Assembly: GCA_017618435.1 (NCBI GenBank) | Contig: JAFZUH010000183.1 | Location: forward strand, 1-5,284 | DNA from: Bacteroidales bacterium | Lineage (GTDB): Bacteria > Bacteroidota > Bacteroidia > Bacteroidales > WCHB1-69 | Reading direction: 5' to 3' | Length of the DNA stretch: 5,284 nucleotides | Part shown: in pieces, positions 1-5,284 of the stretch | Position numbering within the stretch: position 1 is the first letter of the stretch | Layout: every line of letters begins with the position of its first letter | Made by a program: the position numbers and the translations under genes | The notes under the pieces: model-generated | The model's input: the letters and a program-made list of their open reading frames with translations, nothing else | Databases searched by the model: none | Told to the model about the DNA's origin: nothing

Positions 1-36
1 ATAAGAAATCTCCCCCCCCCGTTTCATTGTCTTCAT
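1..36 (-). CDS. Probable start of the next efflux-operon gene (partial, 3' end outside window)
   Basis: An open frame runs off the left edge, beginning 18 nt after the tolC stop. From the ATG at 36-34 it reads MKTMKRGGEISY. Two other in-frame ATGs (45-43 and 27-25) could also be the start; the first would leave only 9 nt after tolC. No Shine-Dalgarno sequence is visible, as at the other starts here. Only 12 codons are seen, so the product cannot be identified from sequence. In Bacteroidota, tetR-tolC pairs are commonly followed by a periplasmic adaptor (HlyD/AcrA family) gene and an RND or ABC pump gene, so an adaptor is the best guess. A run of nine G bases lies within codons 6 to 10, so a one-base change in its length would shift the frame. 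The stretch could instead be untranslated leader of a gene starting further left. Confidence 0.35.
   Translation of the reverse strand, partial: MKTMKRGGEISY
12..20. repeat. Nine-base G/C homopolymer tract
   Basis: Nine consecutive C on the plus strand (nine G on the coding strand) form by far the most G/C-rich spot in an otherwise AT-rich window. The tract lies 35 to 43 bases past the tolC stop codon, inside the presumed first codons of the next gene. Poly-G tracts of this length at the start of a reading frame are classic sites of slipped-strand phase variation in several bacteria. Whether this one varies cannot be seen from one sequence, and such tracts are also prone to length errors in sequencing. 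Confidence 0.9.
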
Positions 37-54
37 ATTGAGCATATTACAGGT

Positions 55-1341
55 TTACTTGCTATTTAAGAATTTTTCAAGTTCCACTTGGGCATTCACA
101 AGAGTCAATACAGCCTGTACATAATTTGATTGTGCGGAAATAAGATCATTGCTTGCATTGGTTAACTCCAACGTTGAAACGGTCCCCCATTGGTATTTAT
201 TGGTTGTACTTGCAAAAACTCTTTGGGTAACGTCCAAATTGTCTTTTTCATTCAAATATGTTTCGTATGCATTAGAAAGATTGTAACGCAATTGCTGATA
301 TTGTATGTTCAGATTGTCGGTTGTTTCTTCAAAAGTATTTTGAGCCTCCATATAAGCAATTTTCTTTTCTTCTATTGCCGCGCCTTTTTTACCGCTTGAA
401 AACAAAGGCACACTCATTGATACCCCTACAGTATGAGGCGGGGACATAGAAAAACCTCCATCGCCAATATCTTTACGATAGTTGTATTGATAAAAGGCAC
501 TAATAGTCGGCGTATATGCCATTGAAGCAAGCACCACTTGTTTTTTTGCCAAATCCACATTCTTTTGCAAAAGTTGATAATTATGATTACGGGCAATAAC
601 AAAATTTTCGTCCAACAAAGTTTGCACTTTTTCTGCCGCCAATATATCATCTATGGTTTCCGTCAGCACCAATTCTGTTTCTGCAGGCACCGCCAACAAT
701 ACACGCATGGAATTGAGAGCCAACTCACGATTGCGTTTTTGCATATTTATATTATTGTTAAGCGTATTTACTCTCACCTTTATTTGATCGGCAGATGTCT
801 GTTCTGCCGCTCCGGCATTAACAGCATTTTGTGTAATCTCGGCAAGCGATTGTATATTCTGCAAACTACTGTCCAATAATTGTATAATTTCATCTTCAAT
901 CAAAACAGCCAAATAAGTGGTTTTTACATTTGCTCGCAAATTGCTCTCCGATTGGCTACGGGTAATATCCTGCATTTCGATAGCCAAATTGGAAAGCAAG
1001 GCAGCCACTATCAACTGACCATTGAGTGCTATACTTGCTTGTGTACCTATATTAATATACGGCAACATTTTTCTGGACATTACGCCAAAATTAATCTCGT
1101 ATCCGCACATATTGGTATAACCTGCCGAACCTTCCACTTGTGGCAACATTGATGCTATACTTTGCCAACGGGCTGCTTCTGCCTTTTTGATTTCCAAATT
1201 GGCATTCTCCATCGTTTTATTGTGTTCTATCGCATATTGTTCTGCGTCTTTTACACTAAGAGACAATTGAGAATTTTGCCCATAAAGATTTGAAAACAAA
1301 ACTGTTATTAATATTACAAGGGTTTTTGCTATATATTTCAT
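55..1341 (-). CDS. TolC-family outer-membrane efflux protein
   Basis: This 428-residue protein should form the trimeric outer-membrane channel and periplasmic tunnel of a tripartite efflux or type I secretion pump. Residues 1-21 look like a signal peptide: Lys2 and Lys6, a hydrophobic core TLVILITVLFSNLYG, and no lipobox cysteine, so it is probably not a lipoprotein. Two outer-membrane efflux (OEP) repeats follow, about residues 28-216 and 240-425. Family features include LPQVEGSAGYT at 66-76 and GVSMSVPLFSSGKK at 306-319, where strands enter the barrel. Long amphipathic helices rich in Gln, Asn and Ala lie between them. The helix ending the first repeat (about 172-216) is matched by that of the second (about 382-425), the internal duplication typical of TolC. 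The length is normal for the family. The gene starts 11 nt after the tetR stop, with an A/T-only leader and no separate promoter visible, so it is probably cotranscribed with and controlled by that regulator. The substrate is unknown. Confidence 0.93.
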   Translation of the reverse strand: MKYIAKTLVILITVLFSNLYGQNSQLSLSVKDAEQYAIEHNKTMENANLEIKKAEAARWQSIASMLPQVEGSAGYTNMCGYEINFGVMSRKMLPYINIGTQASIALNGQLIVAALLSNLAIEMQDITRSQSESNLRANVKTTYLAVLIEDEIIQLLDSSLQNIQSLAEITQNAVNAGAAEQTSADQIKVRVNTLNNNINMQKRNRELALNSMRVLLAVPAETELVLTETIDDILAAEKVQTLLDENFVIARNHNYQLLQKNVDLAKKQVVLASMAYTPTISAFYQYNYRKDIGDGGFSMSPPHTVGVSMSVPLFSSGKKGAAIEEKKIAYMEAQNTFEETTDNLNIQYQQLRYNLSNAYETYLNEKDNLDVTQRVFASTTNKYQWGTVSTLELTNASNDLISAQSNYVQAVLTLVNAQVELEKFLNSK

Positions 1342-1352
1342 ATTTATTTTAT

Positions 1353-2003
1353 TTACAATTTCTTACTAATTTGATTTTCTATATTTTTTATCATCGTTGT
1401 TTTTTCTTTTGCCAAAATATTGTCCAAAAATCTTACACCTTTTTCTGAACAAATGCCACGAAAAAAAGCCATTATACCTGTATGTAAAATATCCGAACCG
1501 CTATATTTCCTAATAATATTATCCATACTTTTTCGCTCATTTTCAATAATATCAATAAACAATGAAGCATTTATATCTGCTCTGAAAAGACCTCTTTCTA
1601 CGCCTATTTCTATGTAGCGTTCCAACAATTTATGCAAACGGGCATTACAATCCAATATAATTTCGGCATAAATATCAGGATATAACTTTTTAATATCTGC
1701 AATAAATTTATTATACTTGGACAAACCTATCAAATAATGGTTGGTATTTTTAATGGGAAGTATCATTTTGATAAAATCAATATCAGAAATATCTTTGCTA
1801 TAAGCGTCAAAACCATCATATTGAATAAGGCTCATTATATAGTTTGCACAATCCCGAATCAGATTGTCTTTGTTGCCAAATATTTCATACAAAGTGCGTT
1901 TGGACACTCTCAATTCCTTTGACAACTCATCTGTTGTAAACCGAGCTCCATCATATAAATAGTTGGCAACTATTTTTTCTATCAAAAACTTCTTTTCAAC
2001 CAT
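1353..2003 (-). CDS. TetR/AcrR-family transcriptional regulator
   Basis: This 216-residue protein has the TetR architecture: an N-terminal DNA-binding domain and a divergent all-helical ligand and dimerisation domain. The helix-turn-helix spans about residues 22-45. It contains FTTDELSKELRVSKRTLYEIF followed by GNKDNLI, close to the family consensus (T..eLAk...vSk.TlY..F.nKe.L). In the C-terminal part, LHKLLERYIEIGVERGLFRA (123-142) fits the usual pre-dimerisation helix pattern. The first ATG is chosen because the helix-turn-helix then lies at its normal distance from the N-terminus. It stands directly before tolC (11 nt), the common arrangement of a local repressor of an efflux operon, so it most likely represses its own operon until an inducing compound binds. 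The perfect inverted repeat 13 bp upstream of its start is the natural operator candidate. The ligand cannot be predicted. Activator function is possible but less usual. Confidence 0.9.
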   Translation of the reverse strand: MVEKKFLIEKIVANYLYDGARFTTDELSKELRVSKRTLYEIFGNKDNLIRDCANYIMSLIQYDGFDAYSKDISDIDFIKMILPIKNTNHYLIGLSKYNKFIADIKKLYPDIYAEIILDCNARLHKLLERYIEIGVERGLFRADINASLFIDIIENERKSMDNIIRKYSGSDILHTGIMAFFRGICSEKGVRFLDNILAKEKTTMIKNIENQISKKL

Positions 2004-2016
2004 ATTTTACAAAACC

Positions 2017-2048
2017 AAGAAAACTATATTTTTTTTTTTAGTTTTCTT
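2017..2048. promoter_or_regulatory. Candidate TetR operator: perfect 10-bp inverted repeat
   Basis: The arms AAGAAAACTA (2017-2026) and TAGTTTTCTT (2039-2048) are exact reverse complements around a 12-bp spacer, with the dyad centre at 2032/2033. Arm centres are 22 bp apart, about two helical turns, so both half-sites face the same side of the DNA. The element ends 13 bp before the tetR start codon, where an autorepressor would bind. The spacer is almost all T on the plus strand, so with the first base of the right arm there are 11 T in a row. It could alternatively fold as a weak 5'-leader hairpin in the mRNA. In such AT-rich DNA a chance repeat is not excluded, although each arm includes a matched G and C. 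Operator function is inferred from position. Confidence 0.5.
2029..2039. repeat. Eleven-base T/A homopolymer inside the inverted repeat
   Basis: Eleven consecutive T (plus strand) fill nearly all of the spacer between the two arms of the presumed operator and reach the first base of the right arm. A/T tracts of this length bend DNA and can change length during replication. A change here would alter the spacing and rotational phase of the two half-sites without touching any coding sequence. Confidence 0.85.
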
Positions 2049-2068
2049 TTAAGGTGAATTTATAAACG

Positions 2069-2102
2069 CAAATCTTATTCTATTTATTATAATAAAAACA
2101 AA
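2069..2102 (-). promoter_or_regulatory. Weak possible Bacteroidota-type promoter for tetR-tolC
   Basis: On the coding strand a TTTG (2102-2099) is followed after 22 bp by AAGATTTG (2076-2069). This resembles the -33 TTTG and -7 TAnnTTTG pair described for the primary sigma factor of Bacteroides. The -7 element has one mismatch and the spacing is 2 to 3 bp longer than usual. Transcription from it would begin a little before the inverted repeat, so a repressor bound there could block it. An overlapping TATAAT (2091-2086) is an alternative -10-like element. In DNA this AT-rich, such matches are expected by chance. Confidence 0.22.
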
Positions 2103-2151
2103 AAAACATGAAATATTTTTACAATCTATTGATTTTCTTTATGAAAAAAAA

Positions 2152-4194
2152 TTATTTTACAATAAGACAGGAATCTTTGAGATTATGATAATCTATATGC
2201 AAACTATCGCATTGTTGCACCAATTGCTGTTTGCGATATTCATACAGGTTGCCGCCAAGCAACAATTTGTCAAAAGAAATCATTTGTTTTATTTGAGCCA
2301 AATTGTAGAAATGACTATTATCCGCAATTATCAGAAAATCAACAAAAATATGTTGCTCGGTCGGATAAATTTTTTCTTTTAACTGTAAATAGGTTTTATG
2401 ATTTATAGTAATTGGATTTTGTCCGATTTTACAATATAAACTATTGATTCTATGATAAATTCTATTGTTTTCTGCAGCAAAATCCATTGCAGATAAAGCC
2501 AAAGTATCAAAAAGATATGTATGGCAGGATTTTTTGTTAAAACTATCAATTATCGGGGTGGAATGTGTGCTGTAAACAATTGTTTCATTTGTATCTTTGA
2601 TTTGCAGTTGTGTTTTTATTTCCAAAGAAAGAAAAACAATGCAAACTATTGCCGCAAGGAAAATACAATCTTTGCGTTTGTACAACCAAATTGCAGCAAA
2701 ACAAATGACAAACAGATAGATTAAAATTGTTTCCACCAAAGAAAAACCAATACCTTGAGTTGTTGAAAACGGCAAATCCTCAATAAATTCAATAGCCGAG
2801 TTCATAAAACGAATCAAATAAGTAAGACTTAGAGACAAACATTTATACACCAAAGGCCAAAAAGAAAAAACCAAGACCGCAATTCCCAAACATACAACAA
2901 CAAAAGCCAAACCTATAACAATTATATTTGTAAAAATAAAATAATTGGGAAACTGATGAAAATAATACATCGCAATTGGAGCCGTAAACAATTGGGCAGT
3001 AACACTCACCGTTATCAAATTCCAAATATAATCACCTATTTTTGTCCTGCAAACATATAATTGATACAAAGGTCGTTGCAACCAAACAATTCCAAAAACG
3101 GCAGCATAAGACAATTGAAAACCCACTTCAAAAACCAATAAAGGATTGAATATCAATAAAAACAGCATTGAAGCAAATAAACTATTATAGGTATTTGTAC
3201 GCTGTTGCAACATTCCTCCAAAAGAAATAAAAGAAAACATGGTTGCCGCACGCAAAACAGATGGAGAAAGACCTGTTATACAAGCATAAAACCATATCGT
3301 AAACAAAAGAATGCAGGCTTTGAGTATTTTCTGCCAACGTTTTTTATCTAAAAATTTCAGAAAAAAATTGACAATCATAAAAATAATACCGACATGCATA
3401 CCCGAAACACAAAGAATATGGCTCGCCCCCGCCGAAGAATAACTTTTTTGCAAATCAGGGTCCAATTTGTCATCATAACCCAACAAAATAGCCGCGATAA
3501 CCCCATATTCACGCATATCCATATTGACCTCCTCAAAGATTTTCAAAAATTTGCCTCTAATATGAATAGCCGTAGCCATTATTGGATTACCTTGTTTGAC
3601 AACAAGTTTTGTCCATTGGTTTTCAGTACAATATGATTGTAAATAGATATTTTTGACACGTAAGTATCGGGCATAATCAAACGCATAGGGATTTTTAGTC
3701 GCTTCTATTCTATTCAATCTACTATTTATCAATATTTTATCACCATATTCAATTTGTTGGGACAAACTATCTATGGCCAAATAAACTATTGCTTTGTAAT
3801 GACAGGACTGCCATGAAGAATCTTTATAAATAGAATGAATTGATGTGGTTAATTTTATACTTTTCGGTTTTTGAGTTGGGGGCTCTTCTACCGTTGCAAC
3901 AAACACTTGTTTTGCTTCATTATCAAAATCTGCCGGAATAGAATAATATTGTATAAATGTTTGGGTATAAACAAAACCTGTTAAAGCGATATTTATCAAT
4001 ATCAATATTGCCCCAATATGCCATAATATGGCATAGCGATGGGCAAACAGCAACACTAAAAGAGAAGATAATATTATAATTATCAATATAATATAAACAG
4101 GAAAAACTATGCCGGGAAAAGAAAATTTTAAAATAATGCCACAAATAAAGGCAACTAAAATCCTTACCAATGGATATTTAGACCACGTAAACAT
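2152..4194 (-). CDS. comEC: ComEC/Rec2-family competence DNA channel, Bacteroidota form without metallo-beta-lactamase motifs
   Basis: ComEC carries single-stranded DNA through the inner membrane during natural transformation. This protein has 680 residues. It begins with hydrophobic segments at about 10-26, 30-50 and 56-75. A soluble OB-fold-like domain (DUF4131 type, about 95-200) follows, ending in NPYAFDYARYLRVKNIYLQ. The membrane competence domain spans about 230-500. It includes LLGYDDKL (237-244), GASHILCVSGMHVGI (256-270), ITGLSPSVLRAATMF (306-320), GFQLSYAAVFGI (358-369) and TAPIAMYYFHQFPNYF (404-419). After a last membrane segment (about 508-524) comes a soluble tail of about 155 residues. 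The tail lacks the HxHxDH metal-binding motif of longer ComEC proteins but keeps a short C-terminal module (about 617-679) like that of other Bacteroidota ComEC proteins, to my knowledge. The ATG lies 3 nt after the upstream gene's stop, and the product starts with the usual family N-terminus. No frameshift is seen. Transformation in this organism is not shown by the gene alone. Confidence 0.93.
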   Translation of the reverse strand: MFTWSKYPLVRILVAFICGIILKFSFPGIVFPVYIILIIIILSSLLVLLFAHRYAILWHIGAILILINIALTGFVYTQTFIQYYSIPADFDNEAKQVFVATVEEPPTQKPKSIKLTTSIHSIYKDSSWQSCHYKAIVYLAIDSLSQQIEYGDKILINSRLNRIEATKNPYAFDYARYLRVKNIYLQSYCTENQWTKLVVKQGNPIMATAIHIRGKFLKIFEEVNMDMREYGVIAAILLGYDDKLDPDLQKSYSSAGASHILCVSGMHVGIIFMIVNFFLKFLDKKRWQKILKACILLFTIWFYACITGLSPSVLRAATMFSFISFGGMLQQRTNTYNSLFASMLFLLIFNPLLVFEVGFQLSYAAVFGIVWLQRPLYQLYVCRTKIGDYIWNLITVSVTAQLFTAPIAMYYFHQFPNYFIFTNIIVIGLAFVVVCLGIAVLVFSFWPLVYKCLSLSLTYLIRFMNSAIEFIEDLPFSTTQGIGFSLVETILIYLFVICFAAIWLYKRKDCIFLAAIVCIVFLSLEIKTQLQIKDTNETIVYSTHSTPIIDSFNKKSCHTYLFDTLALSAMDFAAENNRIYHRINSLYCKIGQNPITINHKTYLQLKEKIYPTEQHIFVDFLIIADNSHFYNLAQIKQMISFDKLLLGGNLYEYRKQQLVQQCDSLHIDYHNLKDSCLIVK

Positions 4195-4197
4195 CTA

Positions 4198-5284
4198 TTA
4201 TTGTTTTTTTACCTTTTTGAGTGTCAGAAGGTTCATACTGTTATTTTCCATTCCTTCAATATTGTTCTGTACAAACCGCAACACTCTATCGTAATACAAA
4301 ACCACCACAGGAGCGTCTTCCATCACCAAACTGTCTATCTGTCTATAATATTGTTCTCTCAAATCCTTATCCCCCGTAGATTGCGATTTTTGATAAAGAA
4401 CATCTACTTTTTTGTTTTTATAGTGTGTATAATTGGGTCCATTGGGGGTAAAATTTTCAGAATAAAACAAAGCCAAATAGTTTTCTGCATCAGGATAATC
4501 TGCAATCCAAGACCCTCTAAAAAAGGGTATCTCCGATTTGGAAATAAATTGCCGCAAAATAGCGGGTTGCATTTTAGAGATTTCCACTTTTATGCCAATT
4601 TGTTCCAATTCATGAGCAATATATAGTGTAATATCCATATAATTTTCTGTTACACATAATTTTATCGGAGGCAAATTTTTTCCATCAGGAAAACCTGCTT
4701 TTTTCAACAAATCTCTTGCTTTTTGCGGATTGTAATCATAACCATAATTTGCCGAATTGTCAAAAGGAGGCATTCCGTATGGAATCATACCTTTTGTACC
4801 TGCAACACCTATATTGCTCCGCAAAAATCTCAACATTTTTTTACGGTCAAAACCATAATTTATCGCCTGACGAACTGCTTTTATTTTCAATGGATTCTGT
4901 TCATCTTTGTTGTCCATCAAAAAACCGAAATATTCTGTGTTCAAATAAGGCATTGACAACATTTTTATCCGTTTTTGATAAGCAACATTCAATTGCCCGT
5001 CTTTGGATAGCAGTTCATCTTTGTATGAAGCGTCCAATCCGGAAAGAAAATCAAGATTTCCTTTCACAAATTCCATAAAAGCAGATTGTTTGTCTATAAT
5101 AAACGATACGGCAACAGCATCAAGATAAGGCAATTTGTTGCCTTTTTCGTCTTTTTCAAAATAATTTTCGTTTTTCAATAGGGACAATTTCACCCCTTCC
5201 CTCCACATTTTCATAAAAAACGGACCTGTACCAACAGGATATTTACGGAAATCTTTGCCGTATTTTTCCACTACTTCAAATGGA
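4198..5284 (-). CDS. Family 5 extracellular solute-binding protein (OppA/DppA-like), N-terminus outside window
   Basis: This is the binding component of an ABC importer for peptides or similar solutes, expected to be a lipoprotein or periplasmic. The visible 361 residues are the C-terminal two thirds of a protein that is usually 500-600 residues long. The frame stays open to the right edge, reading PFEVVEKYGKDF. The GTG at 5271-5269 is therefore an internal valine, not a start. Counting from the first whole codon, family features are YPVGTGPF (15-22), LPYLDAV followed by a segment ending GNLDFL (about 51-79), AVRQAINYGFDRKKM (136-150), GSWIADYPDAENYL (257-270) and IDSLVMEDAPVVVLYY (316-331). 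The signal peptide and the rest of the first lobe are off the window. The gene ends in TAA followed in frame by TAG, and comEC starts at the next base, so the two are probably cotranscribed. No permease or ATPase gene is visible here. The ligand cannot be told from the sequence; oligopeptides are the family default. Confidence 0.92.
   Translation of the reverse strand, partial: PFEVVEKYGKDFRKYPVGTGPFFMKMWREGVKLSLLKNENYFEKDEKGNKLPYLDAVAVSFIIDKQSAFMEFVKGNLDFLSGLDASYKDELLSKDGQLNVAYQKRIKMLSMPYLNTEYFGFLMDNKDEQNPLKIKAVRQAINYGFDRKKMLRFLRSNIGVAGTKGMIPYGMPPFDNSANYGYDYNPQKARDLLKKAGFPDGKNLPPIKLCVTENYMDITLYIAHELEQIGIKVEISKMQPAILRQFISKSEIPFFRGSWIADYPDAENYLALFYSENFTPNGPNYTHYKNKKVDVLYQKSQSTGDKDLREQYYRQIDSLVMEDAPVVVLYYDRVLRFVQNNIEGMENNSMNLLTLKKVKKQ

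Larger units (their letters stand above)
2004..2151. other. Intergenic region between comEC and tetR
   Basis: This 148-bp stretch is the only sizeable gap in the window and is strongly A/T-rich, with many A and T runs. It begins with eight T directly after the comEC stop (coding strand) and ends with a perfect inverted repeat before tetR. I see no strong GC-rich hairpin that would terminate comEC transcription, no tRNA and no convincing small gene. It is the expected place for the tetR-tolC promoter and operator. Confidence 0.8.

Noticed and set aside
538..1152. Two consecutive plus-strand reading frames opposite tolC
   Set aside because: They share one frame antisense to a clear TolC gene. 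Their products are rich in Cys, His, Ile and Tyr, with no recognisable domain. They are shadows of codon use on the other strand.
2122..2131. Small palindrome CAATCTATTG as a second operator
   Set aside because: Four-base A/T-rich arms with a 2-base centre occur often by chance, and it does not share sequence with the larger inverted repeat.
2130..2175. Terminator for comEC: a T8 run directly after its stop codon
   Set aside because: The only nearby hairpins have arms of about 4 bp made mainly of A and T, which are too weak for an intrinsic terminator.
2108..2188. A 26-codon plus-strand ORF with a hydrophobic start (MKYFYNLLIFF) in the comEC-tetR gap
   Set aside because: It overlaps the comEC end in antisense, is rich in A/T-driven codons (Lys, Phe, Tyr), and has no ribosome-binding or comparative support. 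Short ORFs like this are expected by chance.
4201..5078. Plus-strand reading frames opposite the solute-binding protein gene (up to 141 codons)
   Set aside because: The minus-strand frame shows clear family 5 binding-protein motifs throughout. The plus-strand products look like low-complexity antisense translations.
5269..5271. GTG as the start codon of the solute-binding protein
   Set aside because: The frame is open upstream to the window edge with protein-like sequence (PFEV). The remaining 357 residues lack a signal peptide and the N-terminal part of the family, so the codon is internal.
1..5284. Search by eye for CRISPR repeats, tRNA genes, transposase genes and phage or defence genes
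   Set aside because: No regularly spaced repeats, tRNA-like folds, transposase motifs or defence domains were seen. Four conventional genes and one short gap fill nearly all of the window.

Overview
The window is AT-rich (about one third G+C by eye) and tightly packed, with every supported gene on the minus strand. Translation starts lack Shine-Dalgarno sequences and sit instead in A/T-rich leaders. The ComEC protein has lost its metallo-beta-lactamase motifs, and a tetR-tolC pair opens what looks like an efflux operon. Together these point to a member of Bacteroidota, probably a low-GC Bacteroidales-like lineage. That placement is inferred from protein style and gene order, not from a search.

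Reading in the direction of transcription (right to left), the first gene is the C-terminal two thirds of a family 5 (OppA/DppA-type) extracellular solute-binding protein, cut by the right window edge (5284-4198). After tandem stop codons and only 3 nt comes a complete comEC, the inner-membrane DNA uptake channel gene (4194-2152). A 148-bp AT-rich intergenic region (2151-2004) follows. It holds a perfect 10-bp inverted repeat just before the next gene and a weak possible promoter. Then come a TetR-family regulator (2003-1353) and, 11 nt later, a TolC-type outer-membrane efflux protein (1341-55). The last 45 to 54 bases hold the probable start of a further gene, with a run of nine G residues within its first codons.

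The window therefore covers two units. The upstream one is a probable OppA-like/comEC transcription unit for peptide binding and DNA import. The downstream one is the head of a self-regulated efflux operon, in which TetR probably binds the inverted repeat and represses itself, tolC and the following genes. From the usual order in Bacteroidota these would be a periplasmic adaptor and an RND or ABC pump, both off the window.

I see no RNA gene, insertion sequence, CRISPR array, integration site or clearly new system. The two most interesting signals are homopolymer tracts in the efflux unit: G9 at the start of the third gene and T11/A11 between the half-sites of the presumed operator. Both are candidate slippage sites.
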